Numbered from the stretch's first letter, positions 1 to 12,900 are shown. The stretch: DNA of 64,000 nucleotides from Pempheris klunzingeri (GCF_042242105.1 NC_092025.1:16309156-16373155); one strand, 5' to 3'. The notes: a model not told the origin generated them from the letters alone. Numbers and translations: made by a program.

Positions 1-423
1 TCTGACCTGTTTTATGGAGGGGGGGGGTCAAATGTGACAACAGCTCTTCTCTTTTCACCCCCATCTGGCCTGCAGATACACTCCACCAGATGACCGACTC
101 TCTAAGCATTCAGTCTTTTACCCGCTGTGTTCAGACCAAAAGTTCAGCAGCTTTTTTCCTTTTTTTCAGCTAAACATTACTGAAAATATGGGCCTAGTGT
201 TTAGAACATTTAGTGGCATCCAAACACATGAATTTCTTATGTTTTTTTTTCTTATTCAGAGACGAGCAACAAACTGTATTTCTGAGTTTCATTATCATTT
301 AACCATGTCCATCATATTAGAACATAAAATACCAATTTAAATCTTTGCCACATTATTTCTATTAGTTTCATTTTTATATTTATACCTATCAAATGTTAAC
401 ATTCTGCCACCGCTTGCTCCTTC

Positions 424-661
424 AGTCCCCAGGCCACCACAGGATCTGCTGGGAGCGGAGCACTGCTCAGGCCCGGTCTGATGTCCCCTCCCACGAGGAG
501 AGCCCAAAGTCCCTGCATTAAACTAAACCGACTCTGAGTGTTTTCACTTGACTTCCTAAAGTAAAAAACTCTCATGCATCATTCAGTGATATTTTAATAT
601 ATGGTCGTCACCGGGTGCTGTAGTGAAGCCGGAGGTCTACTACAATGGACGTTATAATAAA
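424..661 (+). other. possible terminal exon and poly(A) site of an unidentified gene
   Basis: A good acceptor (pyrimidine-rich, ending ccttcag at about 422-428) is followed by a GC-richer stretch unlike the AT-rich flanks. All three frames stay open for at least 17 codons before a stop (TGA near 481, TAA near 519, TGA near 535), so the frame cannot be chosen. An AATAAA lies at about 655-661. The pattern fits the last coding exon and 3' UTR of a plus-strand gene entering from the left edge, convergent with rbm27. I do not recognise the peptide in any frame. It could also be a chance GC-rich segment. Confidence 0.35.
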
Positions 662-1964
662 AGATGAATAACATTTTTAAGGAAAAAAATCTGTGCGATT
701 ACATCCCATTTACGTGAATTATGTAAAAGAAAATTCCAAATATTTAAGCCTATTTTTCTTTTGGGTGTCAGGAGGACTGTCCTATAGGCTTATAGTTATG
801 CCCCCACATGGATTGATTGTTGGGGTACATTTTATTTTACCATGGCCTGGTTGGTGAGAGTCAGAGCAAAATCATCAACACACGTTCAAGTAACACTGTT
901 CAGGTTAACTTCTGTTCTAAATCAGCACACAACTGATCAACTTAAATCACAAGTTCCTTAAGTTTCTTTTTGGCTTTTCCTGCTTTCTTGGATAGTGATG
1001 ACATGCAGTGTTTAGGGTTAGGGTTAGGGTTCATATTTGATATTTGATACATGAGTTTTTGAGACCTCTACATCATTAGTGTTTGTGTTTTTTGTATTTT
1101 ATGTTTTTATTTAAGATAAACTGTGAGCAATACATTGCACAAAAATGCAGGATGTAGCAAAAATGATAGAAATTAAAACTTTTTAAACTTAAAAAATGTT
1201 TTGGTTTTTTTTGTAATTTGTCAGAAGGTTCAATAAACACTCCAGTTTCAAAAATGTAAAAATTATTTCATGGTTCGGGCTTTACAGGGTTAACGGTGCG
1301 TCCCATAACAGTTACACATGACCAGTTGGCTGGATGTGAACCAGGTGTAACTGCATGTTAAACTGACACCAAACATACTTTAAAAAATGAATGAGCCTTT
1401 AATTCTATATTTCAGACTGGGCGACTTCCTCCTAGTTGGTCATGTGTTTTTACTTCATGCCAGCAAATTGATTAACAGGTTGATGTATTTACCTTAAATC
1501 ACTTGATTACACACCAGTGATTTCTATTTAATGTGCTGTGAAACTTCTAAAAACAATTCATGCATTAAAATTGAATTTTAGTTAATTCTAACTTCAGATA
1601 TTTCACTTTGGCATTAGACTATTTTCTGTTCTGGCCATAACTACATTCACTGTGATTCCATGTTGAGAATAAATAAAACATGAAGATTGTAGAGCCGTGT
1701 CTACCCATCAGCATCACTTAACATGTTTCTGTTGGATCGCATGCAAAATGAAGGAGACCACACAAGAGTTTAAGGTAATATTTTCTGGAATGCTTTTGCT
1801 CGCATTTTTTTCCCCTTCCCAATGTTGACTTCTTTTTTTGGTCAATTTTCTTTCTTTAACTCAAAGTGTTCTTTTTCTTCTTTTTTTTTTTTTCTCTCCG
1901 GGATCCAATTCAAATTGTATTTTGTCTTTCTTTCTTTTTTTTTTTTTTTTAATCTTCTTACAAG
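662..1964. other. convergent intergenic spacer, no gene seen
   Basis: AT-rich sequence between the AATAAA near 661 and the inferred rbm27 cleavage site. It contains three TTAGGG units at 1012-1029 and long T runs at 1880-1950. No ORF here resembles a known family; the short ORFs at 1822-2107 are translations of T-rich low-complexity DNA. Confidence 0.5.
1012..1031 (+). repeat. short interstitial telomere-like repeat (TTAGGG)3
   Basis: Three perfect TTAGGG units followed by TT. Short interstitial copies of this hexamer are common in vertebrate chromosomes and do not mark a chromosome end. Confidence 0.8.
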
Positions 1965-1981
1965 CACCCCATTCCTCCATC

Positions 1982-1987
1982 TTTATT
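1982..1987 (-). terminator. rbm27: poly(A) signal of rbm27
   Basis: The minus strand reads AATAAA here, about 2.5 kb beyond the rbm27 stop. A GT-rich stretch follows just beyond it (plus-strand 1951-1975), as expected downstream of a cleavage site. It is the most plausible end of the transcript, but other signals in the AT-rich 3' UTR may be used. Confidence 0.5.
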
Positions 1988-3329
1988 GGCAAAAGCAAAC
2001 ATGCTAGTAAATTAGAAATTCATTTTTTACAAACAAAATACATGAAGAAAATACATCCACATCCTGCAAATATAAACAGTAACAAATCCAAAACTATTAT
2101 CCAATAAACATTTTACATTTTTTTTTACACCATTGTGTGATAGCATACAGAGGATAGTACAAAAAGTGGGAGAGAGACCTTCCCTGAATCCTCACTTACA
2201 CGAGCAAGAACCCTGCCAGTATAGGTTTCGTCTTTTTAAACTGCCAGCGACCTCGAATCATGTGAGAAAATCATGTTAAAGTGCCAAAGGGAAAAGCTGC
2301 AGCTTTCCATTGTGCACCTGAACCTCGCTGTGACCGACACAGCGATGGTGGAGACAAAAACTTAGAGGTTTTAATGGGACAATGAGGTCACCGGCAGGAG
2401 GCTTCTGAGATATCAGTCAACAGTGAGATATGCAATCCAAACAAGAGCGCTACCGACACTGTGGGTGGGAGGAAATCACGCAATGCGTTTCAAACTGTTC
2501 TGCACCCTTGAATATGTGGTGCTAGTGTACGCTAGGGAACAAAGGAGAATATTGCTGCTATAAATCCTCTGTCCGTGTTCAGGCAGAAGTCTGCATGTTT
2601 GAGTAAAGTAGTGAATATGTTACTGTTAACTAACAAGTTAATATCACTCCTTTGTTCTGCTGCTTCCATCTGACTGGCTACTGGATATGATCACTTCAGT
2701 TGGGTTATGATAAACAAACATCAAACAATACTTCACTGGGCTGCATGTAAACAGTTTGTCTCTGTTTCAGGGAAGCAACCAAAGTAAAAAAAAAGAAGCA
2801 TTTTCTTGCATCGGGCGCATTTCCATGTGAACTTAAATGAAGCTGAGTCCTCCCACCCTGAGGATTCTAAAATACAGTAAATGTATAAAAAGGCAAAATG
2901 CAAAAACTAAACTTTTTGTTATGAAAGGTGCACGTTGTGGTTGCACTTAGAGCGGGCTTAGGCAAAGCTGCACAAATAATATATGTGAAATGCATGACTC
3001 CCAGTGCCTTCCTTCCCACTGCTCAGAGGAGCTCCAAAACAAATGCGCTATTCGGATGACAGACTTGGTGAAATAATGACGTGGACTGGTTTAACACAAA
3101 TGCAAAATTCTTGCGGATAAGCAGAGACGTTAAGCACTCTTGCTTGACCTTTTCTACCTGACACAGCCTTGCCATTCGCTTAAAATGACAGAAAAAGAAA
3201 CTCAAAAAAAGTACAACAGTAATTTCTCTTTCAACCATTTACAAAATTTACAAAAGTAAATCACAAATCTTGTAAAAATTCAGCTATCTGCTGATTGTGT
3301 AAGGCAAAGAAATCATTTTATTTAGTGAT

Positions 3330-3391
3330 ACATATCTATATATATAGATATATGTATAGATATATATCTATATATACATAGATATATATTT
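3330..3391. repeat. AT-rich palindromic block in rbm27 3' UTR
   Basis: Repeated TATATCTATA/TATAGATATA units form self-complementary segments. Positions 3332-3351 are a perfect 20-bp palindrome, and a second smaller one lies near 3357-3370. In RNA this would fold into one or more AU hairpins. Confidence 0.8.
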
Positions 3392-4463
3392 TAAAATCAA
3401 CTGTTCAGTATTACATTCAAACACCTGTCTATGGATCTCACATTTTTGAAATGGGTGATCTGATCCTTGTCCCGTCAGGCCCTTTTGACAACCAGGAGAC
3501 AGAATTAAACAAGTGAAAAATGTTACACACTCTTAGAAAATGTAGAACACCCACGTGAGTGTTTGTATTTACACAGAGTGGCACCGCACATTTAGTGAGC
3601 AACAAAACACAAAGCGGGGAAATTTTGAATATTTACTTCAAGACTGTATCTGACGTGCATGGACACGGCAATTTGTAAACATAATTTGGATTTTCCTATT
3701 GCACTGCTATCCTTCTGTACCTGCACCGGCTCTAATATGGTTGTGTTACGGTATCAGCGCCATCGGGTGCCGGACACTGGTGGCTCTGTTTGTTTAGGAA
3801 TAAAACATGCGCTAACTAGCATGTATTCATGCCAGCACGGAGAAAAAAAATATTTGGATCCTTTACCATTCTGGGCTTACCCATACCAAAACAAATTGAA
3901 ATGGAAAAAGCACACCATACTGTGCCAATACAGGTACTGCACAGTGCATTTATGCAGTGGAAAAATAAATAAATATCTCTCTGGTAGCAACAGAGAACGT
4001 TCTATTGGTGAAGGAATGGCTGTCCCTGAATTGAGGACAAGATTTTTCAAAAACTGGTGAGAAAAGAGCTTAAATACAGTATGTATAAAAATACCTATTT
4101 CACAGTAGACACAAATGTTGTGCATTACTGATATTTATCATCTGGTAAGCACACTGAAACTTACATAGGTTTTTCTATCTATAAGAACAACTTAACATTT
4201 ACCGTTCTCAGCAAAAGTGAGATGTTTTAAATAATTGTTTAGTCGAGGGATACAAAAAAAATAAAATTGTTGGCCCTCTAAACTTCTTTTCATGTACAAT
4301 AAAGTAAAGTCGTTTTTACTTTGATTAGAGTCTAAAATTACTTAGTTTGAAAATACTGGAGAGGAAAAAAAGTGAGTTCTGTTGGACTGATTTTTTCTGC
4401 ACGTGGGGGGAAAACAACGACCGGTTCTGCTGGAGAGCAGCTGATGACGAATCGCAAGCGCCT

Positions 4464-6927
4464 TCATCGTCTCCAAGATCGGCTCTCGTACTCGTCGTCT
4501 TCGTCGTCGTCCTCTTCCTCCTCCTCTTCCTCCTCCTCGCCAGGTAAATAAGAACTAGCTTCCTTCTGTTCCAAAGAAGAAAATACACCACAAATGCTGC
4601 TGTTTAGCTTTGAACACTTATTTGCATTTCCCAGTCAGGGCATTTCAGTCAGACTGGAGCAGTACTCATCTAGATCTTTATGTCAGTGCTATGTCACCGG
4701 AGAAACTTTTAAAAGTTGTACAAGTTCCCGTCTCTAGGCACGACCTTCATGTTCGATAGTCAACATAATTATTTGCTGGTTAGACATATTTTGTTCCACC
4801 AGCCGTAGATGTCATTAAATTACTGGTTTCACTCAAATCATTTTGTGGCTTGTAGCACAAAAAGTGGTGCCCATTGCTACTTTACCTTACCGACCGACCG
4901 ACCGACCGACCGACCGATCTATGTTTGTTAAGCTTAAGATGGCAAAAACTAAACTCCACACTATTTTGTGCATTCTCTTTAGAATAAGACTGTGGAGTCA
5001 GTTTCTCAAGCTTACAGTACATGGCTATGTAACTAAACAACTATATAACTGTACAAAATGGCCAACCGATGCCGCCGTCACTTAGAAACCACAGATATGT
5101 GCGTTTGCTGTAGTGTGACGTCCTGAAGTTGTCTGGATTACATTTGCATATAAAACGGACCTTCCCACCATCTGATTCTAACATTCTGTTGCCCTCATGT
5201 GAATGGAAGTAAACAAAACATTATAAAACACCTTTCAATACAATGTAGTACGACATCTCTGACACAGTACCAACTATACTGTACTATAATCTCCATGAAA
5301 GAACTATGTACGGCAGGGTTTTTGTACTGAGATGCATTTGACTGTACAAGCATTTGGGTGTTAACGGTGGTGCAGGGCGCTTGTTCTCCCCGAGCTTGTG
5401 GGAGTTCTCTGCAGCTGCTCTGGCTTCCTCCCTCAGTCCAAAGATAAGCAGGCTAGAGTGTGAAAGGTTGTCGGCAAAGTGTAAGATGATATCGAATCTA
5501 GCCACCCTCCACCCTTAAAGGATACGCTGTATGAACGGTGCAGGTGTGAAAACTTTTGCAATTTTTGTGAAATTTCCAACCCGGAAATTGAAGTGAGAAG
5601 TGGAAGCATGATGGGCTGCTGGGGGTGTCTAATAAATGACTGATTCGATTATATCAAAAAGGTATTGGATTTAAATGAGAAGGGCTTTGAGTGGCTCTTA
5701 GTTGACCAGCTTTCGGGGGGGGGGGGGGGGGGGGGGGGGGGTCTCGACATTGAGGCATATTGAGGCATTTTGTGAAGACTTCCGCAGGACTGGCCCTTAG
5801 GTCATAAAACTTTCCGGCACACAAGGAAGACTGCAATCTCCGAAACGCAACTCAAAACATGAAAATACAGTATGAGGATTTCACCTGACAGTAATGCAGT
5901 TTTACTCAAAGGACTGAGATGCTCTTAGTACTGAGAGGCTTGCCCTGATTTTCCGTCGGGAGCGGCAGTGAAAAATTTAGAGGAAAGAAATGTACAAGTA
6001 AAATCTGTGAATGTAACTAAAACTTCCAAAAAGTTTCCCCATTTAGAATTTCAACGTGTACTGTATGTGGCTTCCTTGGCTGGTTTCTGGGCGGCTATAT
6101 GTAACTCCTGACAACACTCGAGGCCATGTTCCACATTCAGTGCCTGGCTCTGTGTGTGATGTGTCATACCGAATTGTCCTCATCTTTAGCCTCTTCCTCC
6201 TCTGGCTCTGTTGTTACAGAAGGCGTCTTGGGCTTGTACCAGGAAATCTGCAGCACACGACCTTTGAACTTTGCTCCCTGGTTAGCAGCCTAGAAAAACA
6301 ATTGCAAGTTATAGAAACGGCTTTCACTGATTTGGTAAACCAAAGAAAAAAAAAGCTTTTTATACTTTTTTTTTTTTTTTAAATACTATTATTTTAATAA
6401 TTTTAGATGATTAGAGGGGGGAAGGAAGAAATAAAGACCAACAAAGAGACACTGAGTCATGTGACTTACATTCTCTGCTTCGCTTCGTGTCTTAAAGGTC
6501 ATGACGACACTGTTGGCGTCCTGGTCGCGGACATCCTCGATCTCACCAAATTTCTAAGATTCAAAAGAAGAAGAAAAAAAGATCAGTATGATTTTCAGTG
6601 CAAATGTTCAATAATCAATTCAACTCCTCCGTGTGACAGTTCTGTGTAAAATAAATAATACCAAAAAATAAAAATAAAAAAGAGTAGCACAGTCCCCACC
6701 ACAAAGTGCGGCATTAGCTCTTCCTTCTCCTCCTGAGTGACCCCCAGAATAGCCAGGGCTCTGGGCCTGTGGTCGACCACCATGCGGTTCACGGTCCCGC
6801 TGCGGGCCATCATCTCCCGGCTTCGACCCCTGCCGCGGCCCACGTGCATCGAACCGGGCTCCAGCGCCATCTTCCCTCTGCCCCGACCTCGACCAGCCGG
6901 AGGCCGGATCAGCCCCAACCGAGTTGC
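4464..6927 (-). CDS. rbm27: rbm27 exons 18-21: RG-rich segment, RRM2, acidic C-terminus
   Basis: Exons 6700-6927, 6470-6553, 6170-6289 and 4464-4565 encode residues 880-1056. Exon 18 carries GRGRGRGK and GRGRGRSREMM, then VVDHRPRALAILGVTQEEK, the start of RRM2 (about 928-1005). Exon 19 supplies FGEIEDVRDQDANSVVMTFK and exon 20 GAKFKGRVLQISWYKPK. The last exon is separated by a 1.6-kb intron and codes a run of nine glutamates, then an Asp/Glu mix and ESRSWRR before TGA (4464-4466). If the exon 20 donor GTATGA were not used, translation would stop one codon later. The match of the tail to the human ending argues that the intron is spliced. Confidence 0.9.
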
Positions 6928-9900
6928 CTGAAGGAGGACAGATCGGGAGGTTTAATGTCGGGCTGGCTGCCGCTTTTTTTGATACACAGAGATAAGAATA
7001 TGTGGGCGCCACCTGGCTGTGTTAAAAAAATCATAAAGAACAGATGTGAGAAACAGACGGTGTGCCTTGATGCTGTGCTGTCAGGATTTTCAATGTGAAA
7101 ACAAACATGCAATGAAACTTCAGTGTGTTTATTATATATAGCACAATGAAATAATCAAATCTTAATTTATATCCAGTACATGTAAAATGACAGCATAAAC
7201 AATAAATTGCACCTTTTCTTTATCTTTAGAGCTTAAACATTCTCTACATGCTTGACTCTGGACTCCTCCTGTCACTCTCTGCCCTTTACCATTAGTTGTC
7301 GCTCCTCCATTTTTAAAGTGACATCTCCTCGCTTCCTATCCACTCCAAAACCTCACAACCACTCTCTCCTCCATTTGTCCCTCCCTCACTTCTCCTTCTA
7401 ATTGTCATCCCGCCATTTTCTTACATGGACCAGCGGCTTAAACTTTTATGAGACGAGGCCCCATCAGCGTAGGACCTGTGTCTGATTCGGCTTCGTTAGC
7501 GGCTGCTCCTCTGGGCTTGCTTAAGTGGCTGCAGTTTAATGTGCAGAAGGACGGTCGGGTTTGGGTGGATGGGGGGGGATATGCATTTTTAACATCTAGC
7601 TAATTCAGGACCCACAGGGGTAGAGGGGAAAAAAACCTGCCAAGCAGGGTGTTGCTAACAAAAGCCATGTTCTTGTTAGGCTGATCTTGTGACACAGCCG
7701 ACCTCGTCTGTGAGTGTGTGTGTGTGTGTGTGTGTGTAAGTGCTAGAGGGGAGGGGAGACGTTGGCCAAGTCAGAGCTGACTAACAGCCTTGGATGCAGC
7801 TTAGAGCTGGGCAAACTTTGCTTTTCATGGTTGTGTGAAATAATCATCAACTCAGTAATCACAGATCTATAAGAAGATATGCTAGTTTACATCTGGACTT
7901 GAAACTTCAAAATTCAGGTTAAACCGTCTTGCATATATCATAATGAAAAACGGAAAGAAAAAAGAAAAGACATCTGACATTTCTTGTTATTATTCAGTGG
8001 TCTTGTTTTTGGTTGTTGCTTATTTTATAACTAACATATCAATCATATATTGATACCTGAGCAATTTAATGCCGTATTCTGGATGTATGCTTCATGATTT
8101 GACACTTTTGATTTGCATCTCCTCTTACAGTTTTACTGATACCCAAATAAATAATTCATAAACTCGTATATTTTGTAGTTAAGTTTTAAAAACAACCTCA
8201 TAGACATCGATGCATCAATTGTATGTATAGCCAAGCCACTGCGTACAATGCTAAATCCATTTGTACACTATAACTGACTGAGCCCATTCTATTAACATAC
8301 AGTTTATGAGTTATATAATTCATTAAAGTCAATGGAGGCCCATTTATTTCCATTGCATTTATAGCATATGATGACCTGTACAGTTTATAAGTAACAAACT
8401 ATATTACATTTAAGTAAGTAACTATTTATATAGCACCTCACGAAAGCAACGTCTTTTGGTACATAAACCAAAGATTTCCAGACTTGCTGCACCTTTATCG
8501 TCACATCTAAATTGTTACTATGAATGCACTTGCAAGAAATAAAGTTATATGTAATATGTGTATTGTCACACAACATACAAGTATGAAAACGTGATCATTT
8601 CATTTCAAATATCAATTATAATTTATTTATTTTTTTGGCTTTCATGGGTGATTGTGTTGAGACACCAGATTATGTGGAAAATCAAGCATTTTTTCAAGGA
8701 GTGTATAGAGTGTTGAAGCATTTCTAACTTTAAGATCATGACGGTTAAAATTAAGTATTTTCCAGACTTTATACAAACCCTGTTGAGTGGACCTGATCTT
8801 TGCAGGACTCCTTGTACACACTCATTCCTACCAGCTTTTCCTTTACACCTGATATAATATGAAGTTGATTGTCGAAATAGAAATGTATTCCTTTCTGGGG
8901 AGCAAAATTTTGCTTTATTTATTTCATTGGTAGCACAGTGTGCAAGTGCTATTTATTTCATCCCTTTGCACAAGAACTTTTGACCCTGCACCTGTAAAAA
9001 GTGATTTGGGTGAGCATGTTACTTTTCTCTTTTCTACTTATCTACTATCAGGCAGTGCTGAGTGATATGTGTGACTACTGTCAGCCGACTTCCTCTGAGG
9101 CATCAGGAGAAATGCTGACGATGCAAGATGCTGTCACTGACCGTCTCTTTGTGCGTGGTGTGTCTTCTTAGACCTGGGGTGTATTCCAGAGAGTAGCTTT
9201 GATGAAAACTGAGTTTGTTAACCCTGAGATGAGGGGAAACTCTGGGTTTTCAGTTCCAGAAAGAGGTAACTTAAACTCTAGGTCAGTTACCGTGGTAACC
9301 AACTCTGTGAACCTTACCTGCTCGCTGGTAGGTTTTCTTTAACAAACCCTGAGTTTTGCTACATCTCCTTCCTTCCTCTGACAAAGCCAGACACGCCGTT
9401 TTAATTCCTAAATGATGCTGTCCAAAGCACGTCAACTAGTGGAGGTTTACAGTATGTCAAATCCCTCAGCTCAGACCAAAACCTCTGCATGTCCTTTTTG
9501 AGAGTAGAAGTTACGGTTCCACTAAAACGTGTATTGCACATAATGTCTAATCTCAGTTTAAATTGTAAAATTCAGTATGAAGCTTTAGGATTAATGAATA
9601 ATTCTTTATCACTGGTGATTTGATTGGTCACACCGATCGTACATAGTCCTATACTTAATATTTCTGAATGAGCAGGATTATGGTTGAGCTGCAGAATGTA
9701 GTTTCTAAACAGGCTGCATATAGTCTGAACATGTTTTAACAGCATTTCAGTGACAATGTTTCAATTTACTACATTTGTGGAAGTAGCTGAAATAAAGCCA
9801 CTGAATGCTGCTGAGCCAAGATCCACACGCTGTCTAAAATTTTAGATCTACTGTAATTTTACCCTTGACGCCTTTTTAAGTGCAAATCAACAAACACATT

Positions 9901-12900
9901 CTTACTGGATCAGATTGTGAGTTTACAATGCATGTCTTGGATTTATTGATTTTTTATATCTTCATCGTAAAATTATCTTAAATAAAATACAAAATACATT
10001 TAACATGTAACGAAGGCTGTGGCTTGATAGACTTTAGTCAGATTCCACCACTTTATCACCCATTAAGGAAACTCAAGTTAAGTAATTGTTGAATTAATGG
10101 ACAATACTGAAAACAATACAAAAACTTTAACCCAAAAACTCAGAGTTTCTTATCACAACTCAAGGTTAAGCTCAGAGTTTGTTAAACCTGCCCTCTGAAA
10201 TGGACCCCTGTTAGTGGTAGTGCTAGCTATCTGTTCAGATCACTGGCTTGTGGTTAGGTACACTGCATGTGTTCCTATGTGGATGTGTATTACCTCCACC
10301 TGTAGTTGTCCCAGCTTTCTCTTAAGGTCAGTCGTATCCTCTCCAGAGCTCATCTTCTTGTGAAAGTCTAGCTCAGCATCCAGCAGTTCCTTCTGGGCCT
10401 GGTCACATGTCATGTAAAATGAGAAAACATTTTGTTCGCTTAGTACAGACGTACAGTGCTGAGACAGTCTGCAAAAATTCACCCAGTTCATGAGTTTGGT
10501 TTACAAATTCGATTGAAAATAGATCATCTTTTGTGCAGTCTGTCTAACGGGATCAATTAATGAAAAGAAATTGTTAAAATCTATGCAAAGTATCTATGGT
10601 TGAAATGGAGGTAAACGACCGACTGTCTGTGTGTAAGGAGATGATTTACTCCACCAAGCTCCTGGTCAGAAAGGCCCAAACTTACATCAGTCTTGGTCTT
10701 GGGCTGGTTGTGGTTGGGTTTGGCGCTGGGGGACTGAGAAGCAGGGTTCATTTCATTCTGTAGCTGTGCGATCTTCTCCGTCAGCTCCTTCAGGGTCTTC
10801 ATGATGTTGGCTCTCTCTTCAGGCTTCATCCCTCGGTTCTTCTCCAGGCGGTTTATCAATGCCTGGAAGAGGAAGGACGAGCAGTGAGAGAGATGGGTTA
10901 GGGGTTCGAAGGAGTAAAAGCCATGAAAGGAGCGGGTCGAGTAAAGGTGAAGGAAAAGCAAGGCATGTATGGAGCACAGGACAAATTGGAAAAAGGGATG
11001 TGGAGAAGAATGGGACGGGGTGTTGACGCAATCTCACCTTCTGACACTCAATCTGTGTCTTTAACATCTCTTGCTTCTTCTTCCTCATGTCCTGCTGAAG
11101 TTTTAATGCCTCCTACATGAAAATACATACATTAAAACACATTCACTGAGCTGGCAAATATACTACATTGCTGTTGGTTGCCTGCTTCTCATTGGTGACT
11201 ATTGAGACAAACAAATCTGAGCTCTACTAGTCAAAATGTGCATTAAAAAGTTAGGCAACGTGCCTGCTTCTTCTTGAGGACTTCCTGCGCTTCCAGTGCT
11301 TTTCCCGTTTTCCCAAGGCTCTTTGAAGAGGATTTGAGAGCTGTGGAGGAGTAGGGGCTCTTCTGGGTGTTTGTCAGTGCAGGAGCCACCTAAGTGTCAC
11401 ACAGAGAGAGAGAGAGACACATTCAGGTATTCAGAATGAGCTTGTAGACAGCTGCGATAGATATAAAAAAGAATGCATCGTTAAGTACCACCAGCTCAGG
11501 GTGCATGAAAACAGATTACTATTTATTCTCCTGCCTAGCACTCTGCCTTAACACAAGTTTCTCCTATTCTTGCTTGCATATCGTGACTTGAATGAGTAAT
11601 GTCACTAAATTGCAATCTTCGTGAAATGTCATACAGACATTCATGTTCTCCTGCTGATGAATTGCAATGACTGTGGCGATCCTTTATCGTCTAACATCAT
11701 TAAGTAAAATATTGGATTCACTAAGTACTAACACCTCATTAGCCTAAGCTGTACTTTGTGTTAAAAAGCAAATGCTAGCATGCAAAAACGCTAAACTAAG
11801 ATAGCTAACACAGTAAACGTCATACCTGCTTATCATCAACAGCATGTTAGCATTGTCATTACATTTAGCTCCCAGTTCCACCTGTATTTGAGCCTCACAG
11901 AGCCGTGAAATTATAGTCAACTAATTGTAGTCAACTTTCCACAGACACAACCTGCCTGACATTATCTGTATTATGGTGCAGCTATTAACAAGTGCGGTAT
12001 TTCAAGCCTGTTAAAAACATCTGCCATTTACTTGAAAATGCCATTTCACTCAGGTCTGCCATCACCTGACACACTCACACACTCACACACATGCACAGAG
12101 ACTAAAACGTACAGTGACAGCGTCTGTGTTTGGGTTCAGGCTGTCAGGCTTGGTTGCGGCTGGGGGCCCGGCTGCTGCTGGCAGGCGATGCTTGGGTACA
12201 GTCTTGTTCAACACGTAGGCCGCTGGATTGTGCGGCTTGATTCCCTGCAGATAAAAAGAGGGAGAAAACTGAAAATCGAAAGAAGGGTTTCAGAAATGTG
12301 GTAAGACTTCGAGTTCAATGTTAATGTCGAGTCTTTTTTTTTTCACTTGTCTGTTCTGGTTCAGGAAGTCTTGTATATACAGAGCAGCAATGTATATGCT
12401 ATATAAATTGTTTAGCCGTTATCATATAACAAAAATGTAAGTTAATTGTCATGTTTAATCTTCATCTAAATAAACAGAACAGGGACAGTGTCATAAAGGC
12501 AAGTGACAAGTATAACAGCCAGTCATCAGTGTCCTCCTTCTTTTAGTTTTATGGCGAGTGGCAACCAGCATTACAGTGCGTAAGTGCAACTTGTGTTATC
12601 TAAAACCACAAATAAACACAAGAAAATAAAAATAAATAAAAACCCATTAGTGGTTTAGTATGATGTTTTAAGATGAAAACTGATTTTTACTTTAACTTGG
12701 GAAATCATGGTATGAAACTGCCACTGCTTCCCTGAGCTCCTGTGCTAATGTGAGGGTTACTCTCAAGAAGTCTCTTCAGACAGGTGAAATATCAACATAA
12801 AAGCCTTCTTAAAGTGAGTAGTTTCCTCCCAAAAAAGCACTTGTGCCTCAGTCGCCTGGAAGGTTTCGGTTTTGCATCGTCAAACCATTGTTGAATGATG

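Larger units (their letters stand above)
1965..4463 (-). other. rbm27: rbm27 3' untranslated region
   Basis: This region follows the rbm27 stop (4464-4466) and runs to the AATAAA at 1982-1987. It is AT-rich and noncoding. It holds an unusual block of TATA/GATA palindromes at 3330-3391. The end is inferred from the poly(A) signal, not from transcript data. Confidence 0.55.

Noticed and set aside
76..170. Possible exon after ctgcag at 70-75
   Set aside because: A good acceptor is present, but no donor or stop fits a coherent exon and the peptide is not recognised; flanking T runs suggest noncoding DNA.
1012..1031. Telomere or chromosome fusion site
   Set aside because: Only three TTAGGG units, flanked by ordinary sequence; far too short.
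4347..4547. Plus-strand ORF ending in a Leu/Val-rich run
   Set aside because: Antisense of the Glu/Asp-rich final exon of rbm27.
6700..6927. Assignment of the minus-strand gene as RBM26
   Set aside because: Coiled-coil and C-terminal peptides fit RBM27 better and the lars1/plac8l1 neighbourhood is that of RBM27.
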